Shown here one piece after another: positions 21,110 through 29,562 of a stretch of DNA of 64,000 bases (position 1 is its first letter; each line of letters opens with the position of its first letter). This DNA is from a virus. The notes under the pieces are model-generated. The model ran no database searches and had not been told where the DNA came from. It worked only from the letters and a program-made list of their open reading frames with translations. The translations under genes were made by a program, and so were the position numbers. The stretch lies in IMG/VR virus record IMGVR_UViG_3300037852_000055, positions 36,045 to 100,044 of that record. The stretch is one strand, 5' to 3'.

Positions 21110-23590
21110 TTACCCCTTTAACCACCTATTAGAAATATGATAGTCCGACTCCATAACTACTATATCACCCATAACTTCAGCAGCAGCCCTTTTAAAAGCA
21201 TCTGCTATTAATTCTGCTACTTGTTTAGCATAACGTAAGGGACAATGGGCTAAGATTTCATCATGAATCATTGCTTGAATTCTAGCACCGTATTGGGGCA
21301 AAGTGTGCCAAAGATAAGGCCTACCTTGCGTGTCGTGCCCCGCCCCCATAGCCCTCTTAATTATCGAAGCATTACTGCCTTGGATGCAATGGTTCTTCCC
21401 TCGTCTTCCAATGCTTCCCATCAAAGCCCTGTAGCCTTGCTTAATCTCGGATTCCGTAGGATTCCTATGGGTAAGCTTGTACTCCTCTTCAGCATTTGGT
21501 TCTCTTAAATTTTTAACTTTGAAATCAAAGATGTTTTTCTTTTGTACTTCCTCTTCAACCTCAAGCCTTTCAGTGTTTTCTTCTTCAAACCATTCCCTAG
21601 CCATCTGCCAAGTAGGTATGGGGAAAGAGCGACGGCGACCAAACATATCTCGTGCTTCTTTTTCTCTCTTAGCCCGTTCACCGGATTCTCTTAAGTAGTT
21701 CCATACATCTGGGAACTTTTCTTCGTGCAACTTCATTAACTCCTTGGCAGCATCAATGGTTACTCCAATTTGATCAGCCAAGGCATCCGGCCCTCCTCCA
21801 TAGCACAACAAGAAATTTACAGCTTTGGTATTATCCCTTAACTTCTTGTGGCCTTTGCATTTGCACTTTGCGTACTTTTGCTCTCCTTTTTCATTCAGAG
21901 CATAATACTCGCAGCCTTCTTCTCTAAGTTGTGGCCACTTCTCTGGGTACAAAATTTCTGTAGAGACAGAGTGTACGTCCCATCCTTTGTTAAATGCGTT
22001 GATCCATGTCTGAGCATTAGCAAGCACTGCAATGATTCGCAATTCAGCCCCAGACATATCAATAGTTACAATGCAGTTCTCTTCTCCAGTTACAGGGTCT
22101 GGTGGATCTGCAATAAAACAAGAACGAACCTCATCATCTTGTGGAAGGTTTTGCCCATTGGGTTTCTCCGAAGATGTACGCCCAGTTTCTGCCATCAACT
22201 GGTTGAAGATGCAGTGCAGCCTACCGTCCCCTGGGTGTCTCCAGCCTTCTGCCTTGGATGCTTTGGTTACCCATCGTTGTGTCCATTGTACGCCATAGGT
22301 TCCTGTATCTTTCTTGCCTTTTCGGAACTTACGTAATGTTTGGATCAGCGGACGATCATTGAAGCGCAGAAGTGTGTCATCTGTTACATCTTGAATCCCA
22401 CGCATACCCGGCAGCTTGCGAAGGGCCGCTAACATTTGCGGCTGAGAGTCATAGTTTAAATAAGCATCCCCTTCACATTTCTCAAGGTTGTTCAGGTACT
22501 TAGTTTTTTCTTTGCTTAATTCAGAAAAATTTTTACGGGCCTGCGCCTTAGCTTCTTTTCGTTTCTTCTCTTCTTCCTTCAGGAGCGCAGAAATTTCCGT
22601 TTTTTTAAGCTTGTCTTTTTCTTGGCGTTTTAACGCGGCAAGCTCTAGCTCCTTTGAAGATGCAGTTTCAAACCCATTGCGCCATAAGTTTTCTAACTCG
22701 GCAAGTTTCTTTTCATCAATCTGCTCAGTCTTTAGACCAACAATAGGAATAAATGCTTCGTCTAAAATCTTCAGTTCATCTTTACGCCTAGCCAAAACGT
22801 TTTCAATACGCTTAAGCCACCGTGCATCATCAAGGTTTTGCCCAATCAAATGCATGTCCTTGAATGTTCCAATAGCATCATTCTCAATTTGTGCTGTGGT
22901 TAACAACTGGTCTACTGTCATCAAATTGATTTGTGCTTGGCGTATAGCTAAAGGCATACGCACGTCAAATGCTGCGTATAAAACTTGTTCTTCAGTTAAA
23001 GAAGATTTGAGATCAAAGCTGGTCTGCTTGGTTTTATCAATGATTATACCAAAATATCTAGCAGCAATAGCTGACATGCTAAACTCTGCCATCTTTTTCA
23101 GTGGGATGGTTCCGGCACGTATAACTCGTTCTGCCATATCTGTGCTATACAGGTGCCAGATGCGATATCCAAAGTTCCAATGGAAAACCGAGTATTCAAA
23201 CTCAAGGCTCTGCCCAACTTTTAAAAAGTTGTTTGTGCAAAGTATGGGCTCAAGAATCTCAAAGATTTTCTTATAAGTATCTCCACAGTTTTTACCATAG
23301 TGCCCTTGGGTAGCAATAAGATTTTCTTCAGAACCTGCAAAGGGTAGCAGGTCAATCACGAACTGTCTGTCTCTGTCCCCTACCTGAATGGTTCTCACGT
23401 AGCGATAAAAAAAGTCGGACACCACGTTAGTTTCGGTGTCAATGCATAGCATCTTATCTGTTGTACCTTTGTACGCCAACCATTCCGCCAAAGACTGCAG
23501 GCCGGAGTCATCGGTGACAAGCGTGACATTCATCTTAGGATTCAAATCAGCCAGAACCAAGGGTTTCAACTGCTTTTCAATTTCTGCCAC
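21110..23590 (-). CDS. DNA polymerase, family A, with 3'-5' exonuclease domain
   Basis: The 826-residue protein has an N-terminal proofreading exonuclease: LCIDTETNV (residues 48-56), GQSLEFEYSVF and YAAFDVRMPLA carry the metal-binding acids. A Lys/Glu-rich coiled segment (about 330-385) links to the polymerase. Motif A is VTIDMSGAELRIIAVLA, motif B DNTKAVNFLLCYGGGPDALA and motif C QAMIHDEILAHC. In motif A, SG replaces the more usual SQ. The enzyme would be the phage replicase. No 5'-nuclease domain is present, as in T7-type polymerases. Confidence 0.92.
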   Translation of the reverse strand: MAEIEKQLKPLVLADLNPKMNVTLVTDDSGLQSLAEWLAYKGTTDKMLCIDTETNVVSDFFYRYVRTIQVGDRDRQFVIDLLPFAGSEENLIATQGHYGKNCGDTYKKIFEILEPILCTNNFLKVGQSLEFEYSVFHWNFGYRIWHLYSTDMAERVIRAGTIPLKKMAEFSMSAIAARYFGIIIDKTKQTSFDLKSSLTEEQVLYAAFDVRMPLAIRQAQINLMTVDQLLTTAQIENDAIGTFKDMHLIGQNLDDARWLKRIENVLARRKDELKILDEAFIPIVGLKTEQIDEKKLAELENLWRNGFETASSKELELAALKRQEKDKLKKTEISALLKEEEKKRKEAKAQARKNFSELSKEKTKYLNNLEKCEGDAYLNYDSQPQMLAALRKLPGMRGIQDVTDDTLLRFNDRPLIQTLRKFRKGKKDTGTYGVQWTQRWVTKASKAEGWRHPGDGRLHCIFNQLMAETGRTSSEKPNGQNLPQDDEVRSCFIADPPDPVTGEENCIVTIDMSGAELRIIAVLANAQTWINAFNKGWDVHSVSTEILYPEKWPQLREEGCEYYALNEKGEQKYAKCKCKGHKKLRDNTKAVNFLLCYGGGPDALADQIGVTIDAAKELMKLHEEKFPDVWNYLRESGERAKREKEARDMFGRRRSFPIPTWQMAREWFEEENTERLEVEEEVQKKNIFDFKVKNLREPNAEEEYKLTHRNPTESEIKQGYRALMGSIGRRGKNHCIQGSNASIIKRAMGAGHDTQGRPYLWHTLPQYGARIQAMIHDEILAHCPLRYAKQVAELIADAFKRAAAEVMGDIVVMESDYHISNRWLKG

Positions 23591-23616
23591 CTAGACTCCT
23601 TTCCTATTGATTTTAT

Positions 23617-23835
23617 TTAAATAAGGCCTAAATTAAACTCTGAGCGTAAATTTACCAGTGCTTGTTTTTCTTTTTGCTTACTAATTAAGGTTTTCTCTAG
23701 TGAATCTATCTCCTCCACCAGCTCATTGATACGATAATTTATATCAGATGTTGCACCTACAGATCTTCCATGTTCTGTTAAGCTGACATAAAAAGGTCTC
23801 CACTCTGTCTCCCACTCTTTAACTGTATACTTCAC
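23617..23835 (-). CDS. Hypothetical protein, 72 aa
   Basis: AAAGGAGAAACA lies before ATG 23835 (ATG reads MKYTVKEWETEWRPFYVSLT). It is helical with a likely coiled coil in its second half. It may be the first gene of the polymerase operon. Confidence 0.6.
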   Translation of the reverse strand: MKYTVKEWETEWRPFYVSLTEHGRSVGATSDINYRINELVEEIDSLEKTLISKQKEKQALVNLRSEFNLGLI

Positions 23836-23876
23836 TGTTTCTCCTTTGGATTAAGTGTATCACACCTATGTACCAG

Positions 23877-23935
23877 AGCTTGGGAAACGTTTTCCCAAGC
23901 TAAGGCAACCGGGGCTGAATTTGCCCCGCCTTACC
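23877..23935. promoter_or_regulatory. Palindromic site copy 2 and GC-rich hairpin
   Basis: GCTTGGGAAA and TTTCCCAAGC form 10-base arms around CGT at 23878-23900, matching the site within the ParB-like gene. Next to it AAGGCAACCGGGGC and GCCCCGCCTT form a hairpin that could end the 23966 gene. The palindrome lies upstream of a TGTGATACACT candidate -10 for the polymerase operon, a good place for an operator. Confidence 0.45.
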
Positions 23936-23965
23936 TTTGGGTATATTTGTACGTTTGAATTCTGG

Positions 23966-24196
23966 TCAGCCAATTTTGCCGGAGGCCCATGATCTCTGCT
24001 TATACACAGAGCGGTCTAAGGATCGGGCCACCTTTTGGAGCTTAAGCACCTCGGCTTTGCAGTACCTAAGGGTTTCCTGATCATTGGCCCCAGGGTCAGC
24101 AACAATCTTGTACTCAATTTCTTTGACTTTTTGGAGCCATAGAGCCAGTTGCCTATGAACTTCTTGGCGTTCTTTGCTTAACTTCTTTCTTTTCAT
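23966..24196 (-). CDS. Basic helical protein, 76 aa
   Basis: Begins MKRKKLSKERQEVHRQLALW and is almost wholly helical and basic. It is the rightmost gene of the leftward replication block. Probably DNA-binding by composition only. Confidence 0.6.
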   Translation of the reverse strand: MKRKKLSKERQEVHRQLALWLQKVKEIEYKIVADPGANDQETLRYCKAEVLKLQKVARSLDRSVYKQRSWASGKIG

Positions 24197-24575
24197 AAGC
24201 TTAAGTACCTCTATGTATACTATGTATATGCCGGGAGGGGTTCATAAATTTATTTTATCACAGTACTGCCAAGATTTAGCGGGCATCAAAGCTGTGTTTT
24301 TCCTTTGTTTTGTTATACTTAGTTTATACATAGTTCCATATAGGAAGTAGGAACATCGGTGTTTTCATAGGTTTATAGGACTTTTGTGGTTGGCGTACCA
24401 AGTATTTTCTATGGTTTTCCATATGGTATGAAAATAACACTTGACAGGGTTAAAATTATACTTAACTCCTTTGTTTTCAGTATTATGTGTCATTATTATA
24501 CTCCGTAAGTGTATGAAAATAAAGGAAGCATGTACTAAAGATAAAAGAGTATAATTAGTTTAGAGATTGAATAAT
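24197..24575. other. AT-rich divergent intergenic region
   Basis: No gene is seen. Several TATACT and TATAAT boxes occur (about 24215, 24314, 24500, 24551) but I could not pair them with well-spaced -35 boxes. It separates leftward replication genes from the rightward structural arm. Confidence 0.4.
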
Positions 24576-24645
24576 ACCTAAGCCTTGATCAGCTTAGGTT
24601 AGAAGAAGGGGTAGCTATCCCTACCCCTTCTTCGACTTTGGATAG
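24576..24645 (+). promoter_or_regulatory. Endonuclease-type pseudoknot leader I
   Basis: P1 is ACCTAAGC/GCTTAGGT (24576-24599). P2 is a 12-pair stem (24603-24614 with 24621-24632) whose 6-base loop CTATCC is complementary to GGATAG at 24640-24645, linked by TTCGACTTT. The 3' strand lies just before the ribosome site of the endonuclease at 24659. Same architecture as leaders II-V. Confidence 0.75.
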
Positions 24646-24658
24646 AAAGAAAATACAA

Positions 24659-25144
24659 ATGAGAACTAAGTCTAACGCAAAAGATTACTATATTTATTTG
24701 ATGAGCTGTGGCCAGTATAACTGGCAAAAGATTGGAATATCTACTAGACCACAGGGTAGAGAGAAAGACATTACTGTACCTTTCAAGTTGGAACTAAGTG
24801 CCACACACGTTATAGCAAACAATTTATCAGACGCAGTAAGAGTTGAGTCAGAAGTACATAAATTGTTGCACTACTTAAGAATAAAGCAAGAATGGTTTCA
24901 TTCTGTGACGGTGGAAGTGTTTGAAGAAGCACTGAAAGAAGTCACTGACAACCCCAACAGAAGATACATAGGGGTTACTCATTCTAAACAAGGTAGTTAT
25001 GTAGCTAAAATACGTGTTCAAGGAGAGGTTAGGCACGTAGGGAGCTTTAGTACTGCTAAGAGAGCAGCAGAGGCCTATGATAGAGCTTCAAAACTGTGGT
25101 ATGGTAACAGTAGACCATTGAATTTCTCAATAGAAAATTCTTAA
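24659..25144 (+). CDS. GIY-YIG endonuclease (T5orf172-like) with AP2 DNA-binding domain
   Basis: I use ATG 24659 (MRTKSNAKDYYIYLM), placing the pseudoknot leader upstream; a TTG at 24638 would overlap it. Residues 9-95 match the T5orf172 branch of GIY-YIG nucleases: YYIYLMSCGQYNWQKIGIST, then RVESEVHKLLH with the catalytic Glu region. Residues 100-161 are an AP2 domain (RRYIGVTHSKQGSYVAKIRV, VGSFSTAKRAAEAYDRAS, LNF). AP2 domains guide homing endonucleases to target DNA. It is a free-standing mobile gene at the head of the rightward arm. Confidence 0.85.
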   Translation: MRTKSNAKDYYIYLMSCGQYNWQKIGISTRPQGREKDITVPFKLELSATHVIANNLSDAVRVESEVHKLLHYLRIKQEWFHSVTVEVFEEALKEVTDNPNRRYIGVTHSKQGSYVAKIRVQGEVRHVGSFSTAKRAAEAYDRASKLWYGNSRPLNFSIENS

Positions 25145-25584
25145 CCTCTCCTCCCCTCGTGCATGCAATGTGCACTTTCTATACGCGCTTCGCGCCTCCG
25201 GTTAACTCCTTTACCCGGTGGGGCGAAACCTAAGCGTATACCTGTACAGAATCTGCAGTGTGATCAGCGATTGCTATGACACTTATCCCCGCAAGGGTGC
25301 TACGTAACTGTCCAATGACAAGGTGTAGGTGCGAACGAGAATGGACGGACTGCAGATAAAGTTTAAAAAGTTTTGTATCAAGAGATCTTCAGCAGCGAAA
25401 TTAAAAGTTGTAAGTCTGATTTGGATTGAGATGCAAATGACCGCCCGTTGGGGCGAGGCCTATGCGCGGCGGCGCTTAGTGGTCTTGCCCAAAAAGAACC
25501 GAGATAGAGAGCAAGATTACCCCTTAGCCTAGCCAGTGAGTGTAAAGGGAAATTTCTACTTTCTGGTTCCACTGGCAAATTTAT
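25145..25584. other. Non-coding region before tRNA-Asn
   Basis: No credible gene. Contains short GC hairpins (CGCGCTTCGCGC at about 25182; GCCCGTTGGGGC near 25443) and another copy of the 15-mer operator-like sequence (CGTATACCTGTACAG at 25219). A 67-codon frame at 25329-25532 lacks a ribosome site and looks random. Confidence 0.4.
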
Positions 25585-25659
25585 TGGCCTGTAGCATAAC
25601 GGCAGTGCTTTTCACTGTTAATGAAACGGGTGTAGGTTCGAGTCCTACCGGGCCAGCCA
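25585..25659 (+). tRNA. tRNA-Asn (GTT), CCA encoded
   Basis: Acceptor TGGCCTG pairs with CGGGCCA (one T-G pair); D-stem GCAT/GTGC; anticodon arm TTTCA-CTGTTAA-TGAAA gives anticodon GTT; T-arm GTAGG-TTCGAGT-CCTAC; then G and CCA. A complete cloverleaf, so it should be functional. It probably helps translate the Asn-rich virion proteins downstream. Confidence 0.93.
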
Positions 25660-25744
25660 TTCCTTGTGAAAGGCAAATATGAACTCAGAGAAATGCAAAG
25701 AAGAACTTTTAGAAAATTTACTGAATACCCTAAGGAGAATACAC

Positions 25745-25933
25745 ATGAGCGTAACGCAACTTGATGCGGACATTCAAACATTGACAACCAACGTACAGGC
25801 CTTGATTACGCAGAGCGCGAACTCAGTGCCTCAATCCGAAGTGGATGCAGCCGATGCCCAAGTGGTTGCTCTGAACACAACTGTAGTTGCTGCGCTGGCA
25901 CCTCCTGCAGCTCCAGCAGCGGCCAAGGCCTAA
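25745..25933 (+). CDS. Small Ala/Thr-rich protein, 62 aa
   Basis: AAGGAGAATACAC precedes ATG 25745 (MSVTQLDADIQTLTTNVQAL). Heptad-like helix then an Ala/Pro tail. An in-frame ATG at 25679 would add 22 residues. Likely a coiled-coil oligomer; function unknown. Confidence 0.55.
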   Translation: MSVTQLDADIQTLTTNVQALITQSANSVPQSEVDAADAQVVALNTTVVAALAPPAAPAAAKA

Positions 25934-26016
25934 GTTTAAAAAGATTAGGAACCGCATAGTCCTTTGACTCTTTAGAGCCAGGGAGAGGTTCCTAAAGAAG
26001 GAGTAAAGTTTCCTCC

Positions 26017-26118
26017 ATGGCCAATCTGAAACTAACCCATTGGGAACCCTACGCCTTTGTGCAAAGAACCAGTGGCAGTCCGTCCTGTACTTGTACCACA
26101 GGCTCCGGCGCGGGGTAA
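26017..26118 (+). CDS. Possible small protein, 33 aa (frame uncertain)
   Basis: ATG 26017 (MANLKLTHWEPYAFVQRTSG) has AAGGAG 12 bases upstream. A second frame, +1 to this one and open from 26050 to 26173 (KEPVAVRPVLVPQAPARGKK), reads more like protein near its end. A frameshift at GTGCAAAG (about 26060) would join them into about 50 residues. Either or neither may be real. Confidence 0.3.
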   Translation: MANLKLTHWEPYAFVQRTSGSPSCTCTTGSGAG

Positions 26119-26256
26119 GAAGGGAAACCGCTTTGTGCACATAGCGCAGCCTCCTGTCGCGCATTCTCAGTAGCGCATAAAATGAGAACCAAAGTTAGTA
26201 AGCCGCGTCCGTGCATGGACGTGCAGACAACAGGACACTTTTATTTGTAAAACCAA

Positions 26257-26287
26257 AGCTCTGCCAGAAATGGTAGGGCTATTTTTA
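26257..26287 (+). terminator. Rho-independent terminator with GAAA tetraloop
   Basis: AGCTCTGCCA-GAAA-TGGTAGGGCT is a 10-pair stem followed by ATTTTTAT. It ends transcription of the tRNA-Asn and small-gene unit before the structural genes. Confidence 0.8.
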
Positions 26288-26360
26288 TGCGTTGAAGACT
26301 CAGGTGAACATACTTTGTCCAGATGATCCGCGCAAGCGGTGCGGACTTAGGAAAATCACT

Positions 26361-26669
26361 ATGAAATACGTATCACAAGCCTTGCTCGAAGCTACGTATA
26401 AAAAATACAACAAGAAATACTTTGGAAATTCTTTACCCAAAGATATTGACCTTCGTTTTGGTCATACCCAGGGAGATCTTGGGTATCAATTGGGTGAAGA
26501 AATTGTGTTGAACAAAAGCAAAGCGTATCGTAGGGATTCCATTTGGAAAGGTACGTTACTACACGAACTTGTCCACTTAAAAGTGGCAGAGAGCAACGAT
26601 CACGGCCCGAAGTTCCAAAAAGAAATGCTAAGACTTGCAAAGGCAGGAGCCTTCAAAGGAATTTGGTAG
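26361..26669 (+). CDS. SprT-like zinc metalloprotease domain protein
   Basis: ATG 26361 follows TTAGGAAAATCACT and gives 102 residues. The zincin motif LHELVHLKVAESNDHGPKF (about residues 68-86) carries HExxH plus the downstream His used as third ligand in SprT/Spartan-like proteins. YNKKYFGNSLPKDIDLRFG is the usual N-terminal part. Such proteins cleave DNA-bound proteins or bind DNA. A TTG start at 26292 is possible but has no ribosome site. Confidence 0.8.
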   Translation: MKYVSQALLEATYKKYNKKYFGNSLPKDIDLRFGHTQGDLGYQLGEEIVLNKSKAYRRDSIWKGTLLHELVHLKVAESNDHGPKFQKEMLRLAKAGAFKGIW

Positions 26670-26698
26670 GTTAAATTAAAAAGACTCAGGAGAATACA

Positions 26699-27031
26699 AT
26701 GGCAGAAACAGTAGAAGCAGCGGCAGAACAACTAGGAACAGCAGTGGAGGGTTCAACGGTAGCGCCTGTGGAGAAGGCAGCAGTGGCTGCAAAAGTGGAA
26801 GTGACAACGGAAGAGAACCTATTTCTACGCACAACCGAGGCCGCGTTCTTACGCGCACAAGTACGCATTAGAGATGCACAGAAGGGCCTAGAAAACCTTG
26901 TAAAAGAAGCGGAAGCCCATAGCAAGACCTATAGTGAAAAAGTGGAGGCATTGTTTAAGAAGTATAGTGTGACTCCTGCAGAATTTTTATGGGATAACTT
27001 AGAGAATTCTTTTAAATCTATAAAGAAGTAA
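26699..27031 (+). CDS. Hypothetical helical protein, 110 aa
   Basis: ATG 26699 follows the extended ribosome site AGACTCAGGAGAATACA. The N-terminus is Ala/Glu/Val-rich (AETVEAAAEQLGTAVEG) and the rest forms long helices. It precedes the terminase genes. No family is recognised. Confidence 0.6.
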   Translation: MAETVEAAAEQLGTAVEGSTVAPVEKAAVAAKVEVTTEENLFLRTTEAAFLRAQVRIRDAQKGLENLVKEAEAHSKTYSEKVEALFKKYSVTPAEFLWDNLENSFKSIKK

Positions 27032-27046
27032 AATTTAGACACACAT

Positions 27047-27114
27047 ATCGGAACTTATAATCCCGATTAGAGTTGGGCAGTGCTCGTTACACTGCCCTTC
27101 TCGACCTTAACGAG
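27047..27114 (+). promoter_or_regulatory. Endonuclease-type pseudoknot leader II
   Basis: P1 is a weak ATCGG/CCGAT. P2 is GGGCAGTG/CACTGCCC (27075-27097) with loop CTCGTTA exactly complementary to TAACGAG (27108-27114), linked by TTCTCGACCT. AGAGGAAAACACA and the ATG follow. The downstream endonuclease is decayed, yet the leader is intact. Confidence 0.75.
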
Positions 27115-27125
27115 AGGAAAACACA

Positions 27126-27350
27126 ATGGGAAGAAAAGTAGTTAATTTTGTTGGGCAAGTTGTTGGTAGCCTTACTATTTTAAAAAGAGTTGAAAACGGT
27201 AATAGAGGAGAAGCCAGATGGCTACTAGAAAAAGCAGCAGCTTATCTTAGAGAATTTGGGTATAAAGATGCAAGACTCAGTGCCAGTGAATATATCCCAG
27301 GAACAAAAACCACAGGAAGTGCCTCAGGAAGTTCCAAAGGAATCTACTGA
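27126..27350 (+). pseudogene. Decayed chimeric homing endonuclease remnant
   Basis: The first 32 residues (MGRKVVNFVGQVVGSLTILK) look like the start of phage HNH proteins that usually continue with zinc Cys residues. Here the frame jumps to WLLEKAAAYLREFGYKD, which matches the C-terminal tail of the endonuclease VII-type genes at 14410 and 41760. The catalytic middle is absent, so a deletion seems to have joined two ends. The remaining codons overlap the next gene in another frame. Confidence 0.65.
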
Positions 27351-27837
27351 GGAGAAACCTAAGGGGCCTTTGGAGTTAGTCGTACGTAATACAAACGGAA
27401 CTTTTAGCACGCGACTGAAAGACCCAAAGACTGGGCACTTCATGAAGAAGGATCGCCCACTTCCTAGTGCCAAGGAATTGGTCAGAGCAGGAAGGCAACT
27501 TCTTACAAGCGCAGAGGCTGGGCCGGATGGCAAGCTTATCAAAGGCAGTAAGACTCGGCATAGAAAGATATTTGACAACCTTGTGCGAATAGCTACATTG
27601 GAAACCGACGACCCCAAAGCACTCATGTCAATTATAAAGGCGGCAGAATTGCTGTACCTAAGGTTCTATGGGAAACCAGCAGTGTCAGACGACGAGCTAG
27701 ACGCGCTTCGTGTGCACGGTGTGAAAGTGGTAATCGTGCAAGCACCTGAGCTTCAAAACAAAGAAGTTGTTCAAGAAAAACCAAAGGAAATGCTTAAACC
27801 GTCATTCATTGAGGCTGAGGTGATTAGTACCAACTAG
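27268..27837 (+). CDS. Possible terminase small subunit
   Basis: The frame is open from ATG 27268 (MQDSVPVNISQEQKPQEVPQ). The position just before the large terminase and the central helical part (SAKELVRAGRQLLTSAEAG and DPKALMSIIKAAELLYLRFY) fit a small terminase, but I see no clear family motif. A Lys-rich segment follows a disordered Pro/Glu-rich start. The 5' end overlaps the endonuclease remnant, so the natural start may have been altered by that insertion. Confidence 0.5.
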   Translation: MQDSVPVNISQEQKPQEVPQEVPKESTEEKPKGPLELVVRNTNGTFSTRLKDPKTGHFMKKDRPLPSAKELVRAGRQLLTSAEAGPDGKLIKGSKTRHRKIFDNLVRIATLETDDPKALMSIIKAAELLYLRFYGKPAVSDDELDALRVHGVKVVIVQAPELQNKEVVQEKPKEMLKPSFIEAEVISTN

Positions 27838-27849
27838 GGGTAAAGAATA

Positions 27850-29562
27850 ATGCCACGGAAACAAGCTCAGGAAGTTGAAGAACGTCCAAAGTATATAGAT
27901 GAAAATGGCGTTCTTAACTTTGATAGTTTATTTAAGTTTCAACCCAAACAAACAGAGTTACTTTGCAATGTTATGCGTGGGGGTCATATGTATACCATGG
28001 CAAAGGCCCCTAAGTGTCTTTCAGTCGGAGGAATTCGCGGTGGAAAAACCTTAGGCTGGTTCATGTTTGGCGTACTTCACTATATTCTTAGGTATCCCGG
28101 TTGTAATATGCTGGTGTTGCGTAGGACATTCAAAGAAATTGAAAAGTCTGTAATTGTAGATGTAACTTCAGGAAAATTTATTCCTAAGGAACTGTTCACG
28201 TATGATCAAACAAAACATGTCATGACCTTTATGAATGGGTCACGAATTGTAATGGGCCATTGTGAACATAATTCTGAAAGAGATTTAGCCGCTTATCTGG
28301 GTTCGGCTTATCCAATAATTCTTCTAGATGAGTGTGGACAATTTTCTCCTGATGCTTGGCTTAGGTTGTACACAAGAAATACTGTTAATGCTGGGTGTGA
28401 AGAAGATGAGTTTGGTAATTTGCCAATTCCAGTTTTAATTGGTTGTACAAACCCTATAGGCCCATTCTATGAGTACTATCGCGCACTTTTTACTTTAAAG
28501 GAACCTTGGAATAAGCCTGAGGATGCACGTAAGGACGAAACCAATGGAACTTGGTGGGTGCCTGAGAGTGGTGAGTGGAGATGTATATATAATCCAAAGG
28601 AATATGCGTGTCAACGTTCCACGGTTTTAGATAACCAAGAACTATTGTTACGTGATCCTGGGATTCTTGCTCGTTTAAATAGTCTACCTAAAGCAAAACG
28701 AGACAAAGAACTTCTTGGGCTTGATGGTGCATATGAAGGACAATTTTTCGATGTGTGGTCTGACGATGCACACACAATAAATTTGAGAGAAGATCCAGAA
28801 GCAGTTATTTGGCAGGACTACCAACCATGCTGGGCTGGAGAAGATTGGGGAATGGGAAGCCAGACTTCAGGTAGCGCAAACGCAACATATTTGTTTACAA
28901 AAGCACTTGTGCGGCAGACCCCAGACTCTGATTACAAACAAAAAACAGTTTGTTTCCAAGAAATAGTTACGGTTGGTGGTAAGACATATAAAGAGCTTGC
29001 CGCTATTATACACAGCAAGTGCCGATTACCAAATGGAAAATCTATTCAACTTAAATCTATTCATTTCAGTCATGAGAAATTTGCACGGCAGATGGATAGG
29101 CATTCTCCTGCAGATGACTATTCAAGGGAATTGAGAACCTATGGACTACCTTCAGTTACTCCTGGTACAAGAGACCGTATAGGACGAGCATCTCTTTTGT
29201 ATAATATGTTAAAAAACGGGGATGTGGCAGTGATGGACACCTGCAAGGATATTATTCTTGCTATACCTTCATTGATGCGAGATCCTGATCATCCCGATGA
29301 TGTACTTAAAGTAAGTACACGTAGTGATGATTGCTACGATGGGTTTACCCTTGGTTTGTATGGGCAGCACGCCTCTAAGAAGAGGCCCACTGAAGAGACC
29401 ATAAGGGACAGGGCTCAGGAGCTGGCGCGTACAGATAAGGTTGCTGCTCACTTCTACCTTTTAAAGAAGGCGGCAGAGGAAGCAAACCGTACAGTTACGT
29501 TTGTTCCAAGAAAACAACCAGTGTGGGTGGGAAAAATGGGTATAACAGGAGACTCAGTGTGA
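27850..29562 (+). CDS. Terminase large subunit
   Basis: The 570-residue protein has the packaging ATPase: Walker A SVGGIRGGKTLGWFMFG (about residues 57-73), a Walker B strand YPIILLDECGQFS (about 154-166) and the nuclease domain with WAGEDWGMGSQTSG (about 330) and SDDCYDGFTLGLYG near the C-terminus. It cuts concatemeric DNA and drives it into the procapsid through the portal. It follows its probable small subunit by 12 bases. Confidence 0.93.
   Translation: MPRKQAQEVEERPKYIDENGVLNFDSLFKFQPKQTELLCNVMRGGHMYTMAKAPKCLSVGGIRGGKTLGWFMFGVLHYILRYPGCNMLVLRRTFKEIEKSVIVDVTSGKFIPKELFTYDQTKHVMTFMNGSRIVMGHCEHNSERDLAAYLGSAYPIILLDECGQFSPDAWLRLYTRNTVNAGCEEDEFGNLPIPVLIGCTNPIGPFYEYYRALFTLKEPWNKPEDARKDETNGTWWVPESGEWRCIYNPKEYACQRSTVLDNQELLLRDPGILARLNSLPKAKRDKELLGLDGAYEGQFFDVWSDDAHTINLREDPEAVIWQDYQPCWAGEDWGMGSQTSGSANATYLFTKALVRQTPDSDYKQKTVCFQEIVTVGGKTYKELAAIIHSKCRLPNGKSIQLKSIHFSHEKFARQMDRHSPADDYSRELRTYGLPSVTPGTRDRIGRASLLYNMLKNGDVAVMDTCKDIILAIPSLMRDPDHPDDVLKVSTRSDDCYDGFTLGLYGQHASKKRPTEETIRDRAQELARTDKVAAHFYLLKKAAEEANRTVTFVPRKQPVWVGKMGITGDSV

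Noticed and set aside
24440-24480. Promoter TTGACA ... TATACT
   Set aside because: The spacing is only 10 bases, too short for sigma70.
25329-25532. 67-codon gene before tRNA-Asn
   Set aside because: No ribosome site and a random-looking, Arg-rich composition.
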